DNA of 64,000 nucleotides from Ovoidimarina sediminis (GTDB lineage: Bacteria; Pseudomonadota; Alphaproteobacteria; Rhodobacterales; Rhodobacteraceae). Below are positions 17,227 to 24,921 of this stretch, piece after piece (positions within the stretch are counted from its first letter, which is position 1; each line of letters begins with the position of its first letter). The DNA is taken from contig NZ_JAWHTE010000007.1 in NCBI RefSeq assembly GCF_032586175.1, positions 124,001-188,000 of the forward strand, given 5' to 3'. Below the pieces are notes generated by a model, which worked only from the letters and a program-made list of their open reading frames with translations, did no database searches and was not told where the DNA came from. Both the position numbers and the translations under genes were made by a program.

Positions 17227-18341
17227 TCGAGCGCGGCCTCGAACCGCGCCACGGCAGCATCGGTATCCATCAGCTTGTCGAGCCCGAAAAGCCCGATCCG
17301 GAACGTCTTGAACTCGGGGCCTTCGTCAACCATCAGCGGCACCCCGGCGGCGATCTGAACGCCCTGCGCCAGAAACGCGCGGCCCGACTGGATCTCGGGG
17401 TCGTCGGTGTAGGACACCACGACGCCCGGCGCCTGAAAACCCTCTGCCGCGACCGACCGGAACCCGCGTTTGGCCAGAACACCCCGCACGCCGTCGCCCA
17501 GCTTCCACTGCGCGGCCTTCAGCCGTTCGAAGCCATAATCCTTCGCCTCGATCATCGCGTCGCGAAACCCGCGCAGGGCATCGGTCGGCATCGTCGCGTG
17601 ATAGGCATGCCCGCCGCCCTCATAGGCCTCCATGATCTGAAGCCACTTGCCCAGATCGACGGCGAAGCTCGTCGATTGCGTGGCCTTCACCCGCTCCAAT
17701 GCGCGCGCGCTCATCATCACCAGCCCTGCGGACGGCGAGGCTGACCAGCCCTTCTGCGGGGCCGAAATCACCACGTCGAGGCCAAGCGCCTCCATATCGA
17801 CCCAGACACAGCCCGAGGCGATGCAATCCAGCACGAAAAGCCCACCCACCTCGTGCACGGCCTCCGCCACGGCGCGCAGGTAATCGTCAGGCAGGATCAT
17901 CCCCGCGCTCGTCTCCACATGGGGGGCGAAAACGACACCGGGCTTCACCTCGCGAATTCGCGAGGTCACCTCTTCGATCGGTGCGGGCGCAAAGGGCGCG
18001 TCGGGCGCGTTCCCCGTCCGCCGCGCCTTCATCACGATTTCTTCCGAGGGAATGCGTCCGGCTTCGAAAATCTGCGTCCAGCGATAGCTGAACCATCCGT
18101 TCCGAATGACCATCGCGGTCTGTCCGGTCGCCAGCTGCCGCGCCACGGCCTCCATCGCATAGCTTCCGCCGCCCGGGATCAGCGCCACGCCGTCGGCCTT
18201 GTAGACCTCCCGAAGCACTGCCGAGATATCGCGCATTACCCCCTGAAAGGCCGCCGACATGTGGTTGAGCGAGCGGTCGGTGAAGACCACCGAAAATTCC
18301 AGAAGCCCGTCTGGATCGACGTCGTTCAAGAGTGCCGGCAT
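17214..18341 (-). CDS. Class V (serine–glyoxylate type) aminotransferase
   Basis: 375-residue PLP enzyme of fold type I. Lys197 in SAPQKGWSASP is the likely Schiff-base lysine, and VLDCIASGC (170-178) provides the Asp that contacts the pyridine nitrogen. The glycine-rich IPGGGSYAMEA near residue 55 fits the phosphate-binding loop. Related enzymes act on alanine, serine or 2-aminoethylphosphonate with glyoxylate or pyruvate; substrate cannot be assigned. A strong GGAGGAA precedes the ATG. It is followed on the same strand by nothing and preceded by the Cys-containing unknown protein, 32 bp away, so the two are probably co-transcribed. Confidence 0.88.
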   Translation of the reverse strand: MPALLNDVDPDGLLEFSVVFTDRSLNHMSAAFQGVMRDISAVLREVYKADGVALIPGGGSYAMEAVARQLATGQTAMVIRNGWFSYRWTQIFEAGRIPSEEIVMKARRTGNAPDAPFAPAPIEEVTSRIREVKPGVVFAPHVETSAGMILPDDYLRAVAEAVHEVGGLFVLDCIASGCVWVDMEALGLDVVISAPQKGWSASPSAGLVMMSARALERVKATQSTSFAVDLGKWLQIMEAYEGGGHAYHATMPTDALRGFRDAMIEAKDYGFERLKAAQWKLGDGVRGVLAKRGFRSVAAEGFQAPGVVVSYTDDPEIQSGRAFLAQGVQIAAGVPLMVDEGPEFKTFRIGLFGLDKLMDTDAAVARFEAALDQVA

Positions 18342-18373
18342 ATCCTGTTCCTCCTTTGCGGGGCGGTGTCGCC

Positions 18374-19123
18374 CTAAGCCCTCGCGCTTTCGATCACCGA
18401 GGCCACATCACGCGCCTTGCGCGCGAGCGCAGCGGGTGCGCTTTCATCCAGTCCAAACGCCACCGCCCGATCGTAGATCGCATCTGACGTGTAGAAATCA
18501 TATGCGGCAGAATTGCCCCCACCCTCCCAGAACTCGGTCAGCCAGATCTGTGGGCGCCCGATGCACCAGTCGTCCCAGAGCCGCGGTATCAGGATCTCAT
18601 CGGGCGCCTCAAGCACCTGCGCGAACAGATCGTCAAGCGGCCAGCCCGCGATCCCGAACATGCAGAGAATGTCGTCGAGAAACGGCTCGGTCCCCGCCAC
18701 CGTTCGCCGAAGGTAAAGGCGCTGGAACCGGTCGAGCACGGCCCATTCGGCCTTCGACCAGTTTTCGCGACGGCCGGTCTGATAGCGATTGAGGCTTACT
18801 TCGATCCCGACCGTCGCCGGCGCGTCGCCCCCGACCGCCAGCACCTCCAGAACCCGCGGCAGAAGATAGGCCCAGATGCTCTTCGGCAGCTCCGGCTCGC
18901 ACGCCGCGAAGAACCAGTCGTTGAGATAGTGAAGCGGCAGCTCCGCGATCTCCGGCGTGAAGAAATCGCGCTCGATCTCCGGCTCCATGCAACAATCCGT
19001 GCACACGCCGGTCGCACCCGGCTTGGGATAGTCGAAGATGCGGTAGGCCTCCGTGATCACCTCGTGAAACGGATGGTCCTCGGTGATCTTGGCCTTCAGC
19101 GGCTTTTGCGTTTTCCGCGCCAT
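18374..19123 (-). CDS. Unrecognised 249-residue protein with CxxCC motif
   Basis: I do not recognise this family with certainty. The protein is soluble, acidic and Trp-rich, with an N-terminal lysine-rich stretch, a CTDCC motif (about residues 41-45) and further Cys at 64, 153 and 187. Repeated Trp and aromatic segments (LNDWFFAACEPELP, WDDWCIGRPQIWLTEFW) suggest a helical-repeat-like fold. No signal peptide or membrane segment is seen. It sits between the aminotransferase and a cupin gene on the same strand with gaps of 32 and 6 bp, so an operon is likely. A metal or redox role for CTDCC is speculation. Confidence 0.75.
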   Translation of the reverse strand: MARKTQKPLKAKITEDHPFHEVITEAYRIFDYPKPGATGVCTDCCMEPEIERDFFTPEIAELPLHYLNDWFFAACEPELPKSIWAYLLPRVLEVLAVGGDAPATVGIEVSLNRYQTGRRENWSKAEWAVLDRFQRLYLRRTVAGTEPFLDDILCMFGIAGWPLDDLFAQVLEAPDEILIPRLWDDWCIGRPQIWLTEFWEGGGNSAAYDFYTSDAIYDRAVAFGLDESAPAALARKARDVASVIESARA

Positions 19124-19129
19124 TCCAAC

Positions 19130-19495
19130 CTAGTCGTGCTGTACAATGACCGCCTCGAAATCATCGGCGCTCGTAACCTCGGTATGGTGTCCCCTGCCAC
19201 CGGTATCTTCCATAAGCCAGAGATCGCCGGGGCCGATATCGCGGATATCCCCGTCGCTTGAGGTGACGCGCACCGCACAGCGCAGGCAAACAAGCGTCTG
19301 GCGGATCGGGGTCGGATGCACCGGCTCGTTCCAACCGGCCCTCAGCCGCAGGAACAGCATGTTGCGCGACGCCCGGCCCTCGGAAATCTCGATCGACTGT
19401 GCGGGCGGTGCGAATGTCTTCACCTCCAGCGCTATGTCCACGTCCTTCCACCGGCTTTCACCGCCGGCATCCATGTAGAGGTGATGATAGTGCAT
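19130..19495 (-). CDS. Small cupin-domain protein
   Basis: 121 residues from the ATG at 19495 (MHYHHLYMDAGG...), preceded by GGGGATCC. The sequence forms a single double-stranded beta-helix: segments around RNMLFLRLRAGW, HPTPIRQTLVCLRCAV and IGPGDLWLMEDTGGRGHHTEV match the two cupin motifs, with the second ending in HH rather than the complete three-His set. Such small cupins often bind a metal or small ligand; the ligand is unknown. A longer frame to 19576 overlaps the Lrp gene and lacks homologous sequence. It is probably in one transcript with the downstream unknown gene and aminotransferase. Confidence 0.75.
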   Translation of the reverse strand: MHYHHLYMDAGGESRWKDVDIALEVKTFAPPAQSIEISEGRASRNMLFLRLRAGWNEPVHPTPIRQTLVCLRCAVRVTSSDGDIRDIGPGDLWLMEDTGGRGHHTEVTSADDFEAVIVQHD

Positions 19496-19514
19496 GGATC
19501 CCCCGTCGCCGGGT

Positions 19515-19973
19515 TCACCCAATCGGCCCCGGCCGCCGTTCCTCGGAGAGAAGCACATTCGCCTCCACCCCGCCAACCCCCGGCAGCGTCATGATCCGTC
19601 GCCGAAGCACCCGCTCGAAATCCGAGATGTCCCGTGCGACCACCCGCAGCCGGTAGTCGTAAAGCCCCAGTACATGATGCACCGCCTGAACCTCCGGGAT
19701 CGCCGCCACCGCACGTTCGAAATCCTCGAGGCTGACGCGCCCCTTGGTGGCAAGCTTCACGCCAAGAAACACCGTCACCCCGAACCCCGCCTTCTCCAGA
19801 TCAAGGTCGATTCGCCGGCCTTTGAGAATTCCCGCCTTGGTCAGTCGCCGGATCCGGCGCCAGGCGGCGGGCTGCGACAGCCCGATCTTCCGGCCCGCCG
19901 CCCCCGCCGAAAGTGCTCCGTCCTCTGCCAGAAGGCGCAGAAGACGGCGATCGGTTTCGTCGAGGTCGATCAT
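19515..19973 (-). CDS. Lrp/AsnC family transcriptional regulator (second of tandem pair)
   Basis: 152 residues. N-terminal helix-turn-helix (ETDRRLLRLLAEDG, then SQPAAWRRIRRLTKAGILKG) and C-terminal RAM domain with the signature LGLYDYRLRVVARDISDFE. RAM domains bind amino acids and drive octamer formation. Its ATG overlaps the stop of the upstream regulator by 4 bp (19970-19973), so both are made from one message. Overall similarity between the two suggests an old duplication, possibly acting as a hetero-oligomer. Confidence 0.92.
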   Translation of the reverse strand: MIDLDETDRRLLRLLAEDGALSAGAAGRKIGLSQPAAWRRIRRLTKAGILKGRRIDLDLEKAGFGVTVFLGVKLATKGRVSLEDFERAVAAIPEVQAVHHVLGLYDYRLRVVARDISDFERVLRRRIMTLPGVGGVEANVLLSEERRPGPIG

Positions 19974-20425
19974 ATCGGCAGCCCCTGGGCCGATTTGATC
20001 ACGGCGACCTGCATCAGCGCCTCGATATCGGCGATATGCGGCAGCGTGAGGATGCGCTCGCGATAGATCTCCTGGTAGTGGCCCATGTCGCGGGCGATCA
20101 CCTCCAGCCGCACGTCGACGCGGCCCAGGAACGTCTGAATCTCGATCACCTCGGGCACGCTGCGGGCGGCCTCGAGGAAGGTGTCGAAGGCACGGGGATC
20201 CGTCTTGTCGAGCGTCACCCGCAGGCTGACCTCCACCTCGTATCCGACCGCACGCCAGTCGATCTCGGCATGGATGCCGCGGATCACCCCGCTCTCCCTC
20301 AGCCGCTCGATCCGGCGGGAGGCGGCGGCGGGCGAGATCCCGGCCCTCTGTGCCAGGTCCGTGCCGGTTGCATCGGGGTCCGCAAGCAAGTTGCGAAGAA
20401 GCCGCCTGTCCGTGTCGTCGAGCAT
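19970..20425 (-). CDS. Lrp/AsnC family transcriptional regulator (first of tandem pair)
   Basis: 151 residues with the same two-domain design: helix-turn-helix (LDDTDRRLLRNLLADPDA, SPAAASRRIERLRESGVIRG) and RAM domain (FLGRVDVRLEVIARDMGHY). It is divergent from ilvC, and two palindromes lie in the 136-bp interval between the start codons. This suggests control of its own operon and of ilvC in response to an amino acid, most likely a branched-chain one; the ligand is inferred only from the neighbour. Confidence 0.92.
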   Translation of the reverse strand: MLDDTDRRLLRNLLADPDATGTDLAQRAGISPAAASRRIERLRESGVIRGIHAEIDWRAVGYEVEVSLRVTLDKTDPRAFDTFLEAARSVPEVIEIQTFLGRVDVRLEVIARDMGHYQEIYRERILTLPHIADIEALMQVAVIKSAQGLPI

Positions 20426-20458
20426 GAGTATTTGTGCTGTGTCGAAGATCGAGAATGA

Positions 20459-20474
20459 TTATTTCACAAAATAA
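20459..20474. promoter_or_regulatory. Palindromic operator candidate 1 between lrp pair and ilvC
   Basis: TTATTTCACAAAATAA has perfect 6-bp arms (TTATTT/AAATAA) around CACA. AT-rich dyads of this form are typical Lrp/AsnC sites. It starts 34 bp from the regulator start codon. Confidence 0.5.
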
Positions 20475-20476
20475 CG

Positions 20477-20491
20477 GATTTTGTCAAAATC
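20477..20491. promoter_or_regulatory. Palindromic operator candidate 2 between lrp pair and ilvC
   Basis: GATTTTGTCAAAATC is a perfect 15-bp palindrome (7-bp arms, central T), 2 bp from the first dyad, so the two centres are about 17-18 bp apart. Two adjacent dyads would suit a multimeric Lrp-type protein. Confidence 0.5.
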
Positions 20492-20561
20492 AGCACGGAT
20501 TCTTCACTGCCACCGGCCTATTGTCCGCCGCATCACGTTTCCAGAAAGGAAGGACGAACCC

Positions 20562-21584
20562 ATGCGCGTCTACTACGACCGCGATTGCGACATCAATCTG
20601 ATCAAGGACATGAAGGTGGCGATCCTCGGCTATGGCAGCCAGGGCCACGCCCACGCCCTCAACCTGCGCGATTCCGGCGCCAAGAACATCGTCGTGGCGC
20701 TGCGCGAAGGCTCGCCCTCGGCGAAAAAGGCTGAAGGCGAGGGCCTCCAGGTCATGAGCATCTCCGACGCCGCCGCCTGGTGCGATCTTCTGATGTTCAC
20801 CATGCCCGACGAGCTTCAGGCCGAAACCTGGCGCGCGCATGTCAAGGATCACATCCGCCCCGGCGCGGCGATCGCCTTCGCCCACGGCCTTAACATCCAT
20901 TTCGGCCTGATCGAGGCGCCGAAGGATATCGACGTCATCATGATGGCGCCGAAGGGCCCCGGCCACACCGTGCGCGGCGAATACGTCAAGGGCGGCGGCG
21001 TGCCCTGCCTCGTCGCGGTTCACAACGACGCCTCGGGCCGCGCGCTCGAGATCGGCCTCAGCTACTGCTCCGCCATCGGCGGCGGCCGCTCGGGCATCAT
21101 CGAGACCGACTTCAAGGAAGAGTGCGAGACAGACCTGTTCGGCGAACAGGCCGTGCTCTGCGGTGGCCTCGTCGAACTGATCCGCATGGGCTTCGAAACG
21201 CTGGTCGAGGCGGGCTACGCCCCCGAGATGGCCTATTTCGAATGCCTCCACGAGGTGAAGCTGATCGTCGACCTGATCTACGAAGGCGGCATCGCGAACA
21301 TGAACTACTCGATCTCGAACACGGCCGAATACGGCGAGTATGTCTCGGGGCCGCGGATTCTGCCCTATGACGAAACGAAGGCCCGCATGAAGGCCGTGCT
21401 CGACGACATCCAGCAGGGCCGCTTCGTGCGCGACTGGATGGCCGAATGCTCGGTCGGCCAGCCCTCGTTCAAGGCAATTCGCCGCAACAACGATGCACAC
21501 CAGATCGAGGCGGTGGGCGAAACGCTCCGCGGCATGATGCCGTGGATCTCGGCCGGCAAGATGGTCGACAAGGAAAAGAACTGA
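20562..21584 (+). CDS. ilvC: Ketol-acid reductoisomerase (NADP+), class I
   Basis: Second step of valine/isoleucine synthesis: alkyl migration and NADPH reduction of acetolactate or acetohydroxybutyrate. The 340 residues are the short class I form. The start ATG 20562 follows AAAGGAAGGA; an earlier TTG in frame lies inside the operator. The Rossmann motif GYGSQGHAHALNL (about residues 24-36) and catalytic-domain acidic residues (DLFGEQAVLCGG, FECLHEVKLIVDL) are present. The divergent Lrp pair probably regulates it. ilvB and ilvN are not in the window. Confidence 0.97.
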   Translation: MRVYYDRDCDINLIKDMKVAILGYGSQGHAHALNLRDSGAKNIVVALREGSPSAKKAEGEGLQVMSISDAAAWCDLLMFTMPDELQAETWRAHVKDHIRPGAAIAFAHGLNIHFGLIEAPKDIDVIMMAPKGPGHTVRGEYVKGGGVPCLVAVHNDASGRALEIGLSYCSAIGGGRSGIIETDFKEECETDLFGEQAVLCGGLVELIRMGFETLVEAGYAPEMAYFECLHEVKLIVDLIYEGGIANMNYSISNTAEYGEYVSGPRILPYDETKARMKAVLDDIQQGRFVRDWMAECSVGQPSFKAIRRNNDAHQIEAVGETLRGMMPWISAGKMVDKEKN

Positions 21585-21691
21585 CCTTCGGGCAACAGGT
21601 CTGGGCGCCGGCGGCCATCTGCTCGCCGGCGCCCCATTTCCGCCCGCTGCCCGTGCCAGGGATGGCGTGATCCGTGGTAAGGACAGATCCC

Positions 21692-22324
21692 ATGACGGCA
21701 GACACTCCCAATCCTGCGATCGAAATCCGTCCGGCACCGCGCGCGGTGAAGGATCGCATGGCAGCGCTCTGCGAACAGACCTTCGAGGAACACCGCGCCC
21801 GCCAGCCGCACGCTTTCCCGAAGAACGCCTACCGCATTCTCGTCGCGCCGCTGGTCGAAGCGGCCTTCTTCGGCACACTGCGCTCGCTGAAGCAGAGCCC
21901 CAACGCCTATGCCGCATTCATCGGTGGCGAGTTCGCAAGCTACGTGCTCCTGTCGCACTGGGCGCGGCGGAGCAGGAAACAGATGCCCTATGTTTCGGTT
22001 GACGATATCTGTGTCGAACCTGCGTTCAGGGGCAGAGGTGTCGCGCGCGCTCTTCTTCGCCATGTGCGCGCCCTGGCCGAAGAGCGGGGCTGGGACAGTC
22101 TCACCGCCCAGGTCTGGACAGGAAACGACGCGTCCGAGGCACTGTTTCGCTCGGAAGGTTTCACACCCGATTACATTCGTTTCAGCGCAGGGCCCGGGCG
22201 GCAGGCACGCGACTATCCCAACATGACCGGCCCTTCCCTCGTCCTGCATTGGTTGACGGGCGGCTGGTTCACGCTTGTCTCGGGCGCCATTGCCGGCGCT
22301 GCGCTCATGAAGCTCTTCGGATGA
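21692..22324 (+). CDS. GNAT N-acetyltransferase with C-terminal membrane anchor
   Basis: 210 residues from ATG 21692 (AAGGA eight bases upstream; a GTG at 21674 is possible but less likely). The acetyl-CoA motif is RGRGVARALLRHVRALAEERG (about residues 115-135), preceded by the strand VSVDDICVEP. The last 25 residues (WFTLVSGAIAGAALMKLFG) are hydrophobic and look like a single membrane anchor, which is unusual for a GNAT and would place the enzyme at the inner membrane. The substrate is unknown. Confidence 0.82.
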   Translation: MTADTPNPAIEIRPAPRAVKDRMAALCEQTFEEHRARQPHAFPKNAYRILVAPLVEAAFFGTLRSLKQSPNAYAAFIGGEFASYVLLSHWARRSRKQMPYVSVDDICVEPAFRGRGVARALLRHVRALAEERGWDSLTAQVWTGNDASEALFRSEGFTPDYIRFSAGPGRQARDYPNMTGPSLVLHWLTGGWFTLVSGAIAGAALMKLFG

Positions 22325-22385
22325 CAATCTCTCCGGGCGGCGATATCACCGGCCTGCACCGACATTTCTGCTCCGGGCGACCTAC

Positions 22386-23306
22386 ATGACATCCGGCACG
22401 CCCGACGCGCCCGACGCCTCCAACTGGATCACGCTATTCATCCTCAGCATCGTCTGGGGGGCGGCCTTCATGAGCATGGCCCTCGCGCTCGAGGGCTACG
22501 GCCCCCTCACGGTCGCGGCGGGCCGGACGGGGATCGGGGCGCTTGCGCTTCTGATCCTCGGCTCCGCGCTGGGCCAGGGGCTGGGCCGCGTGCCGGGCCG
22601 GCAGGGCTGGGCCATGGTCTCCCTGATCGGGCTTCTGAACGTCGCCCTGCCGTTCGCGCTTCTGACCTGGGGCCTGCAATACGTGCCCTCGGCCTTCGCA
22701 GGTGTGTCGATGGGCGCGTCGCCGCTCTTCGTTCTGCCGCTCGCCATCCTTTTCTCGCCCGGCGAAAGCGCCGATCTGCGCCGCGTCATCGGCATCGTGG
22801 TGGGCTTCGTGGGGGTCATTGTTCTGGTCGTCCCCGGAGGCGAGCTGGCCTCGGGCGGCGAGAACGAGATGCCGGGGCGCCTCGCCTGTGTCACGGCCAC
22901 CCTCTGCTACGCGGTGGGCGCGATCCTGACACGGCGCGCGCCACCCATGCCGCCGCTCACGCTCACGGGGGGGATGCTTCTGGTCGCGACTGCCGTCCTC
23001 GCGCCGTTTGCCCTGATCTTCGATGGTCTGCCCGAGGTCTCGGTCAGCCGCGCCACCCTTGCGCTGATCTTTGTCGGTCTCTGCCCCACCGGGATCGCCT
23101 TCTTCCTCAGGGTGCGGATCATCCAGTCGGCTGGGATGATCTTCATGAGCCTCGTGGCCTACATGGTGCCGGTCTGGGCGGTGATCTTCGGCGTGTTCCT
23201 GATGGGGGAAGAGCTTCAGCCATCGCTCTACATCGCCGTTCTGCTGATCGTCGCCGGCGTCGCCGCGGCCCAGTGGTCCAGCCTTTCGCGCCTGTTCCGC
23301 CGCTGA
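22386..23306 (+). CDS. EamA/DMT-family transporter (paralogue 1)
   Basis: 306 residues, ten predicted membrane helices formed by two EamA repeats. Signatures are SIVWGAAFMSMALALEG at the start, WGLQYVPSAFAGVSMGASP in the first repeat and a paired VRIIQSAGMIFMSLVAYMVP in the second. DMT proteins export or import metabolites and amino acids; the substrate is not predictable. A second, closely similar transporter lies 0.7 kb downstream on the other side of a hemerythrin-like gene. Confidence 0.9.
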   Translation: MTSGTPDAPDASNWITLFILSIVWGAAFMSMALALEGYGPLTVAAGRTGIGALALLILGSALGQGLGRVPGRQGWAMVSLIGLLNVALPFALLTWGLQYVPSAFAGVSMGASPLFVLPLAILFSPGESADLRRVIGIVVGFVGVIVLVVPGGELASGGENEMPGRLACVTATLCYAVGAILTRRAPPMPPLTLTGGMLLVATAVLAPFALIFDGLPEVSVSRATLALIFVGLCPTGIAFFLRVRIIQSAGMIFMSLVAYMVPVWAVIFGVFLMGEELQPSLYIAVLLIVAGVAAAQWSSLSRLFRR

Positions 23307-23370
23307 CGCACCCTTGCCCTGCGCAAACGCAGACTTGTTGCGGGATGACCGCCCGCCCACATCGCGCGGC

Positions 23371-23937
23371 ATGACACATCCATCCATACACACCCGCGAC
23401 GGCTGGCCGGAAGAGGCCGCCACGCTTCTTGCCGATTACCCGCGCGATCTCTGGCCGGGGCATCCGCATTTCGCCCGCTCGATCCAGAACTGGATGGGCG
23501 CGCATCGCGGTTTCCGCCAGTTGAGCGGCCTCTTGCGCGACACGGCAGAAGGTTATCTCGATCGTGACATCGCGCCCGAGGCGGCGGCGGGCCGGCTTGG
23601 CTATTACGGCGATATCCTCGTGCGCAACCTCCACGGTCATCATACCTGGGAGGACCGGTCGTTCTTTCCCGAGATTCGCGCGGCGGACCAGCGGTTCGAC
23701 CGTGGGCTCGAGACGCTGGAAAGCGATCATGACGTGCTCGACGAAACGCTGGAGGTTCTGACGGGCCGCGCGAACCGGGTGATCAAGCTGATCCAGCTCG
23801 ACGAACCGCAGGCGCGCGGCGAGGCGGGCGCGCTCCACGAAAGCGCCAGCCGGATCGAGCGGTTTCTCGACCGGCACCTGACCGACGAAGAGGATCTGGT
23901 CGTTCCGATCCTCCTGCATCATCGGATGCGCGGCTGA
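23371..23937 (+). CDS. Hemerythrin HHE domain protein
   Basis: 188 residues from ATG 23371. The four-helix bundle is evident with metal-ligand patterns: His in HGHHTWEDRSFFPEI (about residue 88-102), ESDHDVLDE (about 117-125) and HLTDEEDLVVPILLHHR near the C-terminus. These fit a di-iron or similar metal centre; the exact ligand set is not the textbook one. Some members sense or bind oxygen, nitric oxide or iron; function here is unknown. Its position between two EamA transporters may mean a shared transcript. Confidence 0.8.
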   Translation: MTHPSIHTRDGWPEEAATLLADYPRDLWPGHPHFARSIQNWMGAHRGFRQLSGLLRDTAEGYLDRDIAPEAAAGRLGYYGDILVRNLHGHHTWEDRSFFPEIRAADQRFDRGLETLESDHDVLDETLEVLTGRANRVIKLIQLDEPQARGEAGALHESASRIERFLDRHLTDEEDLVVPILLHHRMRG

Positions 23938-24004
23938 CACGCACCAGATGGTGTTGAAAGGTGTGCCGCCAGCCCTTGCGCATGGCACGGGTTGGCGTCA
24001 CTCC

Positions 24005-24919
24005 ATGGCCATGCCGCAGCCGTCTCCAGCCACGCCCGGCGCGCTGAACTGGGCCCTTGTCCTCGGTCTCGGCGTTGTCTGGGGCACTGCCTTCATGGGG
24101 GTCGAAGTGGCGCTGCGGGCCTATCCGCCGTTCACCGTGGCGGCGGGGCGGGTGCTGATCGGCGCACTGGTGCTTCTCGTCGTCGGGCCGATCTTGGGGC
24201 AGGGCCTTACCCGCATTCCCTCGGCCCGCGGCTGGCTCTTCGCCTGCCTTGTGGGGATTGCTGCCGCAGCCGTGCCGTTTTCCCTTCTCTCCTGGGGGCA
24301 ACAGCATGTGCCCTCGGCCTTCGCAGGGGTCACCATGGGTGCCGTGCCGCTCCTGACCCTGCTGCTCGCGATGTACTTCTCGCGGGAAGAAGGCGTGGGG
24401 CCCCGCCGGATTGCGGGCGTCTCGCTCGGGTTCCTCGGCCTCGTGATCCTCGTCGGGCCGGGCGCCTTCTCGGGCGAATCCCCTCTCGTCGGCTGGGGCC
24501 GACTTGCCTGCGTTCTTTCGGCCTGCTGCTATGCGGTTGCGAACATCCTCACCCGGCGCGCGCCGCGGATGCCGCCCATCGCGCTCGCCACCGCGGCACT
24601 GCTGACCGCAAGCCTCGTTCTCGTGCCCCTCGCCCTCATGATCGAAGGCGTGCCCGACATTCCCCGCGCCCTGCCATCCGCAGCACTGGTCTGGGTCGCG
24701 CTCGGCCCCACGGCCCTCGCCGCCCTCGTGCAGGTCCGGATCATCCAGACTGCGGGCGCCCTGTTCATGAGCCAGGTCAGCTACATGGTGCCGCTCTGGT
24801 CGGTGATCTTCGGCATCCTGATCCTCGGCGAAACGCTCCCCAAACAGCTTTTCATCGCGCTTGGGCTCATCTTCACGGGCATCGCCTTCAGCCAGTGGAG
24901 CGCGCGGCGCCGGCGGTAA
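24005..24919 (+). CDS. EamA/DMT-family transporter (paralogue 2)
   Basis: 304 residues from ATG 24005 (24011 also possible), ten predicted helices. Nearly every signature of paralogue 1 recurs: VVWGTAFMGVEVALRAYPP, WGQQHVPSAFAGVTMGAVP, ILTRRAPRMPP and VRIIQTAGALFMSQVSYMVP. The ILTRRAPxMPP loop is shared with paralogue 1, so the two genes come from a duplication with later divergence. The stop is 2 bp from the convergent glmM stop. Confidence 0.9.
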   Translation: MAMPQPSPATPGALNWALVLGLGVVWGTAFMGVEVALRAYPPFTVAAGRVLIGALVLLVVGPILGQGLTRIPSARGWLFACLVGIAAAAVPFSLLSWGQQHVPSAFAGVTMGAVPLLTLLLAMYFSREEGVGPRRIAGVSLGFLGLVILVGPGAFSGESPLVGWGRLACVLSACCYAVANILTRRAPRMPPIALATAALLTASLVLVPLALMIEGVPDIPRALPSAALVWVALGPTALAALVQVRIIQTAGALFMSQVSYMVPLWSVIFGILILGETLPKQLFIALGLIFTGIAFSQWSARRRR

Positions 24920-24921
24920 TC

